A stretch of 5,127 nucleotides of DNA from Verrucomicrobiota bacterium. Its GTDB lineage: Bacteria; Verrucomicrobiota; Verrucomicrobiia; Opitutales; Seribacteraceae. A program made the position numbers and the translations under genes. The stretch is from the NCBI GenBank assembly GCA_014382645.1, contig JACNJI010000455.1, forward strand, positions 1-5,127. The letters run 5' to 3'. Below are positions 1 through 5,127 of the stretch, in pieces (positions within the stretch are counted from its first letter, which is position 1; every line of letters begins with the position of its first letter). Below the pieces are notes generated by a model, which was given only the letters and a program-made list of their open reading frames with translations, was not told the DNA's origin and did no database searches.

Positions 1-1
1 A

Positions 2-454
2 GTTGTCTCGATGAACTATGCTCGCTGGGACTGGCACGGAGGAGACGGCATGAATTACCCACGTTCCCGCGAAGAGTTCCCGTTACTGGATCAAGGTCTG
101 TCCGCCCTTATAACCGATTTACACGAGCGAGGAATGGACAAAGACGTTTCGGTCGTGGTGTGGGGCGAGTTCGGTCGCACGCCAAAATTAAATAAGAACA
201 ACAGTCGCGACCATTGGTCTCAGACATCCTTCGCATTGCTTGCAGGAGGTGGCATGCGCCACGGCCAAGTTATCGGCAGCACCGACAAGCAAGGTGCGGA
301 AATAGTCGATCGACCAGTGAAATTCCAAGAGGTATTTTCCACTCTGTACCACTGTCTCGGAGTGGATCCGCGTGCCAATACTGTCACTGACGTTTCCGGA
401 CGCCCCCACTACTTGGTCGACTCGGACATTCAGCCCCTGCGGGAGCTGATCTAG
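2..454 (+). CDS. DUF1501 family protein, C-terminal fragment (5' end outside window)
   Basis: The last 150 codons of a larger gene; the reading frame is open at the left edge, so the ATG at 11 is an internal methionine and not the start. The fragment carries the typical C-terminal pattern of DUF1501 proteins, which belong to the alkaline phosphatase/sulfatase superfamily: RWDWHGGDG near the left edge (His at 35-37), then LDQGLSALITDLHERGMDKD, VVWGEFGRTP (about 152-184), RDHW (206-217), ALLAGGGMRHGQVIGSTD, and the closing SGRPHYLVDSD…LRELI. The acidic and histidine residues in HGGDG, GEFGRTP and RDHW are candidate metal ligands by analogy with the superfamily. Full-length members usually have about 400-480 residues and an N-terminal twin-arginine-type signal, so roughly two thirds of the gene lies upstream. 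Their biochemical activity is not established. In PVC bacteria they usually sit beside cytochrome-domain proteins, as here. Family assignment is firm; function is not. Confidence 0.93.
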   Translation, partial: VVSMNYARWDWHGGDGMNYPRSREEFPLLDQGLSALITDLHERGMDKDVSVVVWGEFGRTPKLNKNNSRDHWSQTSFALLAGGGMRHGQVIGSTDKQGAEIVDRPVKFQEVFSTLYHCLGVDPRANTVTDVSGRPHYLVDSDIQPLRELI

Positions 455-459
455 ATTCG

Positions 460-492
460 AAAAAGAGCCTTGCCTCTAGGCAACCTCTTGTT
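460..492 (+). terminator. Imperfect hairpin between the DUF1501 gene and the heme-protein gene; possible weak terminator or processing site
   Basis: An inverted repeat starts six bases after the DUF1501 stop codon. AAGAG (463-467) pairs with CTCTT (485-489) and TTGCC (470-474) pairs with GGCAA (479-483), around a TCTA loop, with a CC/C internal bulge. On the + strand the stem is followed by GTTAAAGG, which is not a proper U tract. On the minus strand the same stem would be followed by CTCTTTTTC, which is closer to an intrinsic terminator, but no minus-strand gene ends here. It may partly end or stabilise the upstream transcript. It lies directly before the Shine-Dalgarno sequence at 493, so it could also affect translation of what follows. 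Confidence 0.4.
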
Positions 493-502
493 AAAGGAGA
501 GG
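493..502 (+). promoter_or_regulatory. Strong Shine-Dalgarno-like sequence (AAAGGAGAGG) placed too far from the annotated start
   Basis: AAAGGAGAGG contains a near-consensus AAGGAG core (494-499). It is 47 bases before the ATG at 547 and 35 before the in-frame TTG at 535, too far for direct ribosome placement at either. It is well placed (9 bases after AAGGAG) for a TTG at 509 that opens a short ORF ending in an ATGA overlap with the heme-protein gene. The site therefore either drives a translated leader, or reflects an unrecognised start or a folded leader RNA. No other convincing Shine-Dalgarno sequence precedes ATG 547. Confidence 0.45.
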
Positions 503-508
503 AAAAGT

Positions 509-550
509 TTGCCCAGGGGCATATTTTTCCTAACTTGGACTCCCTTATGA
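509..550 (+). CDS. Possible 13-codon leader ORF, overlapping the heme-protein start by ATGA
   Basis: TTG at 509 reads MPRGIFFLTWTPL (start codon taken as Met) and stops at TGA 548-550. That stop overlaps the ATG at 547-549 as ATGA, the usual arrangement for translational coupling. The best Shine-Dalgarno sequence of the gap lies 9 bases upstream of this TTG, while ATG 547 has none of its own. The encoded peptide has no recognisable domain and no pattern of regulatory codons, so if translated it probably serves to bring ribosomes to the next gene. The weak points are the rare TTG start and the ease with which a 13-codon ORF arises by chance. Confidence 0.25.
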   Translation: MPRGIFFLTWTPL

Positions 551-3099
551 AACCATCCTTCCGTCGGCTATTATTCATTTTCATCTCGGTCTGTGCGACC
601 ATATGCTCAGTCCAAGCTCAGTTCGAGACAACGGCGACGCCAGTCGATAAACTGAGTGTCCCAAAAGGATTCCAAGTGGAATTGCTATACACCGTGCCGA
701 AAGCCGAACAGGGTTCTTGGGTCAACCTCTGCGTGGACGGCAAGGGACGCATAATCGCAAGCGACCAGTTCGGCGGCCTTTATCGCTTCCCCGCTCCATC
801 TGCGGGTCAACCCCTGCAAGCCAAGGACATCGAGAAGGTGCCGGCCAAAATACGCGCCGCCAACGGTTTGCTTTGGGCCTTCGGGGCACTCTACGTTGGA
901 ATCAACGACTACGAGCGAAAAATGGAAAGCGGCTTGTACCGCGTGACCGACTCGAACGGCGACGACCAATTGGACAAAGTAGAAAAACTGCACGGCATGA
1001 CTGCCCGCGGAGACCACGGTGTCCATGCGGTACTGCTAGCCCCGGACGGCAAATCGATTTACCTGATTACCGGCAACAACACCACGCCGGTCGAGACCGA
1101 CGCCTCTCGAGTACCATTGCACTGGGGTGAGGATCACCTACTGCCACGCATGCCCGACGGCAGAGGTCATAATCGAGGTCGTTTGGCTCCCGGAGGCATC
1201 ATATACAAGATTTCTCCCGACGGAAAAGACTGGGAAATCGTCTCCTCCGGCTATCGCAATATCTTTGACGGCGCCTTCAACAAGGCAGGTGACTTGTTTA
1301 CCTACGACGCGGACATGGAATACGACTTCAACACCTCATGGTATCGTCCCACTCGCGTGTGCCACGTCACAAGCGGATCGATGTGGGGCTGGCGGAACGG
1401 CACGGGCAAACGACCCGAGTTTTATCCAGACACCCTGCCCCCTGTTATTAATATTGGGCCAGGCTCGCCCACCGGCGTAACCTTCGGCTATGATGCGAAG
1501 TTTCCCGCCAAATACCAAAAAGCCATGTACCTACTGGACTGGAGTTGGGGCAAAATACACGCCGTCCACTTGAAGCCGGAAGGCTCCTCCTACGTCGCGA
1601 CCAAGGAAACCTTTATCACCGGCAGTCCATTGCCTGTGTCCGACGCCATCATTCACCCCGAGGACGGTGCCATGTACTTCGCCATCGGAGGAAGAAAGGT
1701 ACAGTCCGGCCTTTATCGAGTCACCTACGCAGGCAAGGAATCCACGGCACCGGCCAAGCACCAGACGGAGGTCAATGAACTCGCCCAGTTGCGGCGCAAA
1801 CTCGAGGCCTTCCACATCAGTGCCGACCCCAAGGCTATTCAGACCGCTTGGCCGCACCTCGACCACAGTGACCGTTTCATCCGTTGGGCCGCCCTCACCG
1901 CAGTGCAGCTCCAACCCGTCAAAAAGTGGGCAAACCGCGCCTTGAAAGAAAAGAACCATGGCAAGCGGGTCGCCCTGCTTCTCGGATTGGCCAAGGTGAC
2001 GGGTATCGACCCCGCCAACCGACAACCAACCGATTCTCCGATGGATCAGGCCATGGCCAAGAAAATCTTTCAATCCCTCGACCAAGTGGACTGGGACCAA
2101 TTGAACGAGGACCAACGCCTCACCTTGGTTCGCGCCTACCAGGTCGCCCTCGTGCGATTTGGCAAACCCGACGACCGAACAGCTCAAGGAATCGTCAAGC
2201 AACTGGATCCTCATTTCCCCGCTCCCACCTTCGATCAAAATTGGCTGCTCTGCGAGACCTTGGCTTTTCTCCAGGCTCCCTCCACGGCGACCAAGGGAAT
2301 GAAACTGCTTCTGGATGCTCCCACCCAAGAGGAGCAAATCGAGTACGCTCGCTCCCTCCGCATGCTAAAAGCCGGCTGGAACAAGAAATTGCGGACAGCT
2401 TTTTTCAACTGGTTCCTAAAGGCCGCCAACTACCGGGGAGGAGCAAGTTTCAGCAAGTTCATCGAGTTTATTCGCAACGACGCCGTGGCCAGTCTGAGCA
2501 AGGCGGAACAAACAGAACTGAAGGCTCTTCTGGCCAAGAAACCCGAGAGCAAGACACCGTTCGAAATCATGGCCGAGTCGATGATCGGAAGGAAATACGT
2601 CAAGCTATGGAAACTGGAAGAGCTAAGCGAAGCCACCGCCGAACTGAAAGGCAGGAACTTCAAGCAAGGTCGCAAAATGTTTGCAGCCGGCGGTTGCTTC
2701 GCCTGCCACCGCTTCGGCAACGAAGGAGGCATGACGGGTCCCGACCTGACCGGTGCCGGCGGACGTTACTCGACCCACGATCTGTTGGAACAGATCATCA
2801 ACCCCAGCAAGGAGATCAACGAACAATTCGTACCCACCATCGTAAAAATGAAAAACGGGGACGTCATGACTGGCGTAGTGGTTAATTTAAGCGGTGACCG
2901 CGTAACCTTGAACACCGACATGTTCGACCCCAATCAGCAAGTCAACGTCAACCGTCCAGACATCGCCAGCATTGGGCCATCCACCGTTTCGCCCATGCCC
3001 CCGGGCCTGTTGAACATGATGCAAAAGGAGGAGATAAAGGACCTTGTCGCCTATATCCTCAGTGGTGGGAATCCCAAGCACGAGTCATTTCTCAAGTAA
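547..3099 (+). CDS. Secreted beta-propeller dehydrogenase-like protein with C-terminal cytochrome c domain (PVC-type heme protein)
   Basis: An 850-residue exported protein. The ATG at 547 is chosen over an in-frame TTG at 535 because it gives a clean signal peptide: MKPS, FRR positive end, hydrophobic core about 8-20, and likely cleavage after SVQA (residue 24). Residues about 30-395 form the N-terminal beta-propeller seen in PVC 'membrane-bound dehydrogenase' proteins (TIGR02604-like), related to sugar dehydrogenase propellers. Examples are LSVPKGFQVELLYTVP, a DSNGDDQLDKVE calcium-loop-like segment (135-146), HNRGRLAPGGIIYKISPDG and SGLYRVTYAG. Residues about 405-690 are helical and HEAT-like (HSDRFIRWAALTAVQ). 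Residues about 702-848 are a TIGR02603-like heme domain: CFACH at 717-721 for covalent heme c, with Met817 in SPMPPGLL the likely distal ligand. The role is probably periplasmic oxidation of a sugar or alcohol with electrons passed to heme; the substrate is unknown. The sulfatase-fusion gene follows 27 bases downstream, likely in the same operon. Confidence 0.93.
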   Translation: MKPSFRRLLFIFISVCATICSVQAQFETTATPVDKLSVPKGFQVELLYTVPKAEQGSWVNLCVDGKGRIIASDQFGGLYRFPAPSAGQPLQAKDIEKVPAKIRAANGLLWAFGALYVGINDYERKMESGLYRVTDSNGDDQLDKVEKLHGMTARGDHGVHAVLLAPDGKSIYLITGNNTTPVETDASRVPLHWGEDHLLPRMPDGRGHNRGRLAPGGIIYKISPDGKDWEIVSSGYRNIFDGAFNKAGDLFTYDADMEYDFNTSWYRPTRVCHVTSGSMWGWRNGTGKRPEFYPDTLPPVINIGPGSPTGVTFGYDAKFPAKYQKAMYLLDWSWGKIHAVHLKPEGSSYVATKETFITGSPLPVSDAIIHPEDGAMYFAIGGRKVQSGLYRVTYAGKESTAPAKHQTEVNELAQLRRKLEAFHISADPKAIQTAWPHLDHSDRFIRWAALTAVQLQPVKKWANRALKEKNHGKRVALLLGLAKVTGIDPANRQPTDSPMDQAMAKKIFQSLDQVDWDQLNEDQRLTLVRAYQVALVRFGKPDDRTAQGIVKQLDPHFPAPTFDQNWLLCETLAFLQAPSTATKGMKLLLDAPTQEEQIEYARSLRMLKAGWNKKLRTAFFNWFLKAANYRGGASFSKFIEFIRNDAVASLSKAEQTELKALLAKKPESKTPFEIMAESMIGRKYVKLWKLEELSEATAELKGRNFKQGRKMFAAGGCFACHRFGNEGGMTGPDLTGAGGRYSTHDLLEQIINPSKEINEQFVPTIVKMKNGDVMTGVVVNLSGDRVTLNTDMFDPNQQVNVNRPDIASIGPSTVSPMPPGLLNMMQKEEIKDLVAYILSGGNPKHESFLK

Positions 3100-3102
3100 G
3101 TT

Positions 3103-3120
3103 CCTTTCTTGAAAGGCGCA
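3103..3120 (+). promoter_or_regulatory. Shine-Dalgarno sequence of the fusion gene, inside a small inverted repeat
   Basis: GAAAGG at 3111-3116 lies 10 bases before the ATG at 3127 and is the only credible ribosome binding site for the fusion gene. It is the right arm of a perfect 6-base inverted repeat, CCTTTC (3103-3108) TT GAAAGG (3111-3116). A two-base loop cannot close, so the realistic form is a 5-bp stem CCTTT/AAAGG with a four-base loop. The left arm starts four bases after the preceding stop codon, so ribosomes finishing the upstream gene would melt it. This may couple translation of the two genes. The stem is weak and A/T-rich, so the effect would be modest. Confidence 0.5.
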
Positions 3121-3126
3121 AACCCC

Positions 3127-5127
3127 ATGAAAACAATCCTGCTCCTTCTTCTTTCCCTCTTTGCCGTTCTCTTCACGGAGGCGAAGGACGACCTCACCGT
3201 AAAGCCCATTCCAGATGACGAGCGTGAACGCCTCGACCTCGACGCATTCTACCAAAAACGCGTGGTGGTGGGAGGTTTCTCTATCGTCGGATCGAAGAAT
3301 GTCTCCGACTACGCATTGAGGGAGGCAGGCTATCTCATTCGCCAAATGATGGGTAGTCGGGACGACCTCCTGGCCAAAATGAACGCCAACAAAACTCGCC
3401 TAACCATCATGGCGAGTGACGAGTACACCACCGACGTACCCGAGCACTCCCATCTCTACCCCGACCTCTATTGGGACAAGCGAGCCCGAGGACTGGGAGC
3501 CGATTCGGATAGCGATCGGCCCTGCGTTAGTTGTGGCGAGGAAAACCTCATCGAGATTCCAAGCGATCCATACGCAACCGAGAATATTCTCATCCATGAG
3601 TTCGCCCACGCCATCCATATAATGGGATTGAACGACCTCGACTCCACTTTTCAGAACCGACTCGATGAAGTTTTCGCCAAAGCCATCAAGAAAGGCCTCT
3701 GGAAAGGCACCTACGCCGCTTCCAACGTAATGGAATACTGGGCCGAGGGCGTGCAGTCTTGGTATGGATCAAACCGACAGAACGACTTCGATCACAACCA
3801 TGTAAACACTCGCAAGGAACTACAGGCATACGATCCCGCCCTTGCCAAACTGATAGAGGAAGTGTTTGGGGAACGGGAGTGGGTTTACCGCAAACCTTCC
3901 GAGCGCAAACCCGCGTCCGCCCACATGAAAGGCTTCGAGTTGAGCAAGGAACCTGAATTCAAGTGGCCCCAGCGCCTACTCGACTGGCAAAAACTGTACG
4001 AACGAGGCCTCGTCAGCCTCGCCCCGGAAAACGCACCGGAAGTCGAACCTCTGCCAATCGAATCGAAGAAGGCCGAGCGGTCCGGTTTCTCAAATAGGAG
4101 AACGGAATTCTTTGTTCATAATTACTCGGTTCATGCCTTACGACTCGAGTGGGTGAATTTCGAAGGCAAGCTATCTCAAACCAGCTACCTTCGCCCCGGT
4201 GATCAACGCCACTTCAACAGTTTCGCGACACATGTCTGGCAACTTAGCGAAGCGGAAACCCGCAAGCCCATCGCTCGATATGTTCTGCCCAAGGCAAAGG
4301 CCTCCCAGTTAAACGTCGGCAATGCTCATGTTCTGTCCGCATTAGCCTCCAAGCCCAAGGCAAAGCCAAACGTGCTCTTCGTTGCGGTGGACGACCTAAA
4401 CGCCGACCTCGGTTGTTATGGTCACCCTCTCGTCCACTCCCCCAACGTCGACCGCTTGGCAAAGAGTGGTCTGCGTTTTGACCGGGCCTATTGCCAATAT
4501 CCCGTTTGCAACCCCAGCCGCTCTTCATTTTTAACAGGGTTGTACCCCGAGCAAACCGGGGTGCTCTCCAACGCAGGCAACTTTCGAAATAGGCATCCCG
4601 AGTTGGTCACCCTGCCACAACTTTTCAAAAACAACGGCTACCATGTTTCCCGCATAGGCAAACTCTACCATTACGGAGTACCCCTCCAAATTGGAACACC
4701 CGGCGAGGATGACCCCGCATCTTGGCACGAAACCGTCAACCCAATCGGCATAGACAGAACCCAGTTGGAACCGATCAAAACCCTCGTCAAGGGAAAGTAC
4801 GGCGGTACCATTTCCTGGCGAATCGTCGACTCCAAGGACGAGGATCACACCGACGGCCAAGCCGCTCTTGCAGCAATCAAACTACTGGAGAAGAACCACC
4901 CGAAAAAAACAGGTAAACCATTCTTCCTAGCCCTTGGTTTCTATCGACCCCACACCCCATACGTGGCACCCACTCATCACGCTAAGCACTATCCACTGAA
5001 CAAGATAAAACCGGTTCTGGAAAAAGAGGGTGATCGCGACGACATCCCGCGGGTCGCCCTCCCCGATCGCCCCCACCAGCGTGAACTGACGATGGCCACG
5101 CGGAGGGAAATCATCCAGGCCTACTAC
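3127..5127 (+). CDS. Exported multidomain fusion: putative zinc metallopeptidase – VHL-beta-like domain – iduronate-2-sulfatase-like sulfatase (3' end outside window)
   Basis: One uninterrupted frame of 667 codons runs from ATG 3127 to the window edge with no stop. I translated it by hand line by line. The start is supported by GAAAGG 10 bases upstream and by a signal peptide: MKTI, hydrophobic core 4-16, likely cleavage after TEA (residue 19). Domain order: putative metallopeptidase (about 20-290, HEFAH 157-161), a charged proline-rich linker (about 298-318), a VHL-beta-like domain (about 321-389), a short linker, and a formylglycine sulfatase (413 onward, CNPSR 461-465). Comparison with iduronate-2-sulfatases suggests that some 200-250 residues are missing, giving a full length near 900. 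No in-frame ATG with a ribosome binding site lies at the sulfatase junction, so a two-gene reading is unlikely. The protein should be periplasmic or secreted and would need a formylglycine-generating enzyme. It probably shares an operon with the heme protein. Domain calls are strong for the sulfatase, good for VHL and moderate for the peptidase. Confidence 0.92.
   Translation, partial: MKTILLLLLSLFAVLFTEAKDDLTVKPIPDDERERLDLDAFYQKRVVVGGFSIVGSKNVSDYALREAGYLIRQMMGSRDDLLAKMNANKTRLTIMASDEYTTDVPEHSHLYPDLYWDKRARGLGADSDSDRPCVSCGEENLIEIPSDPYATENILIHEFAHAIHIMGLNDLDSTFQNRLDEVFAKAIKKGLWKGTYAASNVMEYWAEGVQSWYGSNRQNDFDHNHVNTRKELQAYDPALAKLIEEVFGEREWVYRKPSERKPASAHMKGFELSKEPEFKWPQRLLDWQKLYERGLVSLAPENAPEVEPLPIESKKAERSGFSNRRTEFFVHNYSVHALRLEWVNFEGKLSQTSYLRPGDQRHFNSFATHVWQLSEAETRKPIARYVLPKAKASQLNVGNAHVLSALASKPKAKPNVLFVAVDDLNADLGCYGHPLVHSPNVDRLAKSGLRFDRAYCQYPVCNPSRSSFLTGLYPEQTGVLSNAGNFRNRHPELVTLPQLFKNNGYHVSRIGKLYHYGVPLQIGTPGEDDPASWHETVNPIGIDRTQLEPIKTLVKGKYGGTISWRIVDSKDEDHTDGQAALAAIKLLEKNHPKKTGKPFFLALGFYRPHTPYVAPTHHAKHYPLNKIKPVLEKEGDRDDIPRVALPDRPHQRELTMATRREIIQAYY
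3184..3996 (+). other. Domain: putative gluzincin-type zinc metallopeptidase
   Basis: Residues about 20-290 of the fusion protein. The core is ILIHEFAHAIHIMGL, giving the HExxH zinc motif H157-E158-F-A-H161 with an extra His164. About 40 residues later comes NVMEYWAEGVQSWYGSN (from 200), where Glu203 or Glu207 is the likely third zinc ligand, as in gluzincins. After that come HNHVNTRKELQAYDP and a helical LAKLIEEVFGEREWVY. The stretch before HExxH holds GEENLIEIPSDPY and a C133-x-x-C136 pair (PCVSC) that could form a disulfide or bind metal. I recall similar uncharacterised domains with an EYWAEGVQSW motif in bacteria and fungi, but I cannot name a family with certainty; the lethal-factor-like (M34/ATLF) group is one candidate. 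All residues needed for catalysis appear present, so it is probably an active peptidase. The substrate cannot be told from sequence. Confidence 0.7.
4087..4293 (+). other. Domain: von Hippel-Lindau (pVHL) beta-domain-like module
   Basis: Residues about 321-389 of the fusion protein. Compared with human pVHL as I remember it, residues 330-371 align without a gap to pVHL 76-117, with 13 identities in 42. These include N332 (N78), S334 (S80), W342 (W88), N344-F345 (N90-F91), G347 (G93), P357-G358 (P103-G104), S365 (S111), H369 (H115) and W371 (W117). In pVHL, W88, Y98, S111, H115 and W117 line the pocket that binds 4-hydroxyproline of HIF-alpha. Four of these five are kept; the Y98 position is Thr352, with a Tyr two residues later (Y354). 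The elongin-binding alpha domain of pVHL is absent, so this is not a ubiquitin-ligase adaptor. It is probably a beta-sandwich binding module set between two catalytic domains. Ligand binding is inference. Confidence 0.78.
4363..5127 (+). other. Domain: iduronate-2-sulfatase-like formylglycine sulfatase, N-terminal two thirds or less
   Basis: Residues 413-667 of the fusion protein. It opens with PNVLFVAVDDLNADLGCYG, where D422 and D423 are metal ligands, followed by SPNVDRLAKSGLRFDRAYCQ and the signature C461-N-P-S-R465-SSFLTG, whose Cys becomes formylglycine. GKLYHYG (K512, H515) and FYRPHTPY (H609) supply further active-site residues. The spacing matches human iduronate-2-sulfatase as I recall it: D46 to C84 is 38 residues in both, and C84 to K135 is 51 in both. 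REIIQAYY at the window edge corresponds to the segment just before the second metal motif (TSDHG-like), which lies outside. The family removes sulfate esters from glycans. Bacterial members act on many sulfated polysaccharides, so iduronate is not a safe substrate call. All catalytic residues that fall inside the window are present. Confidence 0.93.

Noticed and set aside
11..13. ATG at 11 as the true start of the first gene
   Set aside because: The frame is open to the window edge, and the protein begins here in the middle of a conserved DUF1501 core, so this Met is internal.
535..546. TTG at 535 as start of the heme-protein gene
   Set aside because: It adds MDSL before the positively charged end of the signal peptide, has no Shine-Dalgarno sequence at normal distance, and ATG 547 gives a more typical signal peptide and an ATGA overlap with the leader frame.
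455..546. A sigma-70-type promoter for the heme-protein gene
   Set aside because: TTGTTA (488-493) and CATATT (520-525) are 26 bases apart, too wide for a -35/-10 pair, and no better pair was found.
1531..2337. Minus-strand ORF of 268 codons inside the heme-protein gene
   Set aside because: It lies wholly opposite a gene with clear domains and a heme motif. Its translation has no recognisable domain or signal peptide, and the lack of stops follows from codon bias on the + strand.
1884..2885. + strand ORF of 333 codons in a second frame of the heme-protein gene
   Set aside because: Its translation is rich in Arg, Gln, Pro and Ser with no domain pattern, as expected from an out-of-frame reading of this gene.
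3523..3534. CVSC as a second cytochrome c heme site
   Set aside because: The residue after the second Cys is Gly, not His, so the CxxCH heme motif is not met.
3400..4916. Several 64-109-codon ORFs on both strands across the fusion gene (for example 4531-4860 minus and 4244-4528 minus)
   Set aside because: All lie in other frames of the continuous 667-codon ORF and show no domain, signal peptide or ribosome binding site.
4366..5127. The sulfatase as a separate gene with its own start
   Set aside because: No in-frame ATG with a Shine-Dalgarno sequence lies between the VHL-like domain and PNVLF, there is no stop codon upstream in the frame, and the remaining linker is too short for a complete signal peptide with a start.

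Overview
The window looks like chromosomal DNA from a free-living bacterium of the Planctomycetota–Verrucomicrobiota (PVC) group. The basis is gene content: a DUF1501 protein and a beta-propeller/helical/cytochrome c 'Pirellula–Verrucomicrobium' heme protein, both expanded mainly in that group, followed by an exported sulfatase. I cannot tell the two phyla apart from this sequence. All three large genes lie on the + strand. No tRNA, rRNA, insertion sequence, CRISPR array or phage gene is visible.

Layout. Bases 2–454 are the C-terminal end of a DUF1501 protein that starts upstream. A 92-base gap (455–546) holds an imperfect hairpin (460–492), a strong purine-rich Shine-Dalgarno sequence (493–502) and a possible 13-codon leader ORF whose stop overlaps the next start as ATGA. 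Bases 547–3099 encode an 850-residue secreted protein: a beta-propeller 'dehydrogenase-like' half, a helical middle and a C-terminal mono-heme cytochrome c domain (CFACH). After 27 bases, a third ORF opens at ATG 3127 and stays open through all 667 codons to the window edge.

The third gene is the main discovery. One continuous reading frame joins (i) a signal peptide, (ii) a putative zinc metallopeptidase domain with HEFAH and a downstream EYWAEG motif, (iii) a domain that aligns without gaps to the beta domain of the von Hippel-Lindau tumour suppressor and keeps most of its hydroxyproline-pocket residues, and (iv) an iduronate-2-sulfatase-like formylglycine sulfatase, cut by the window edge before its second metal-binding motif.

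How they may work together (inference). Sulfatases, DUF1501 proteins and propeller–cytochrome proteins often occur near each other in PVC polysaccharide-degradation regions. Here a protease-like domain, a possible hydroxyproline reader and a sulfatase are tied into one exported polypeptide. That would suit attack on sulfated, hydroxyproline-rich glycoproteins such as those of algal walls or animal matrix. The domain assignments rest on visible motifs. The substrate proposal is speculation.
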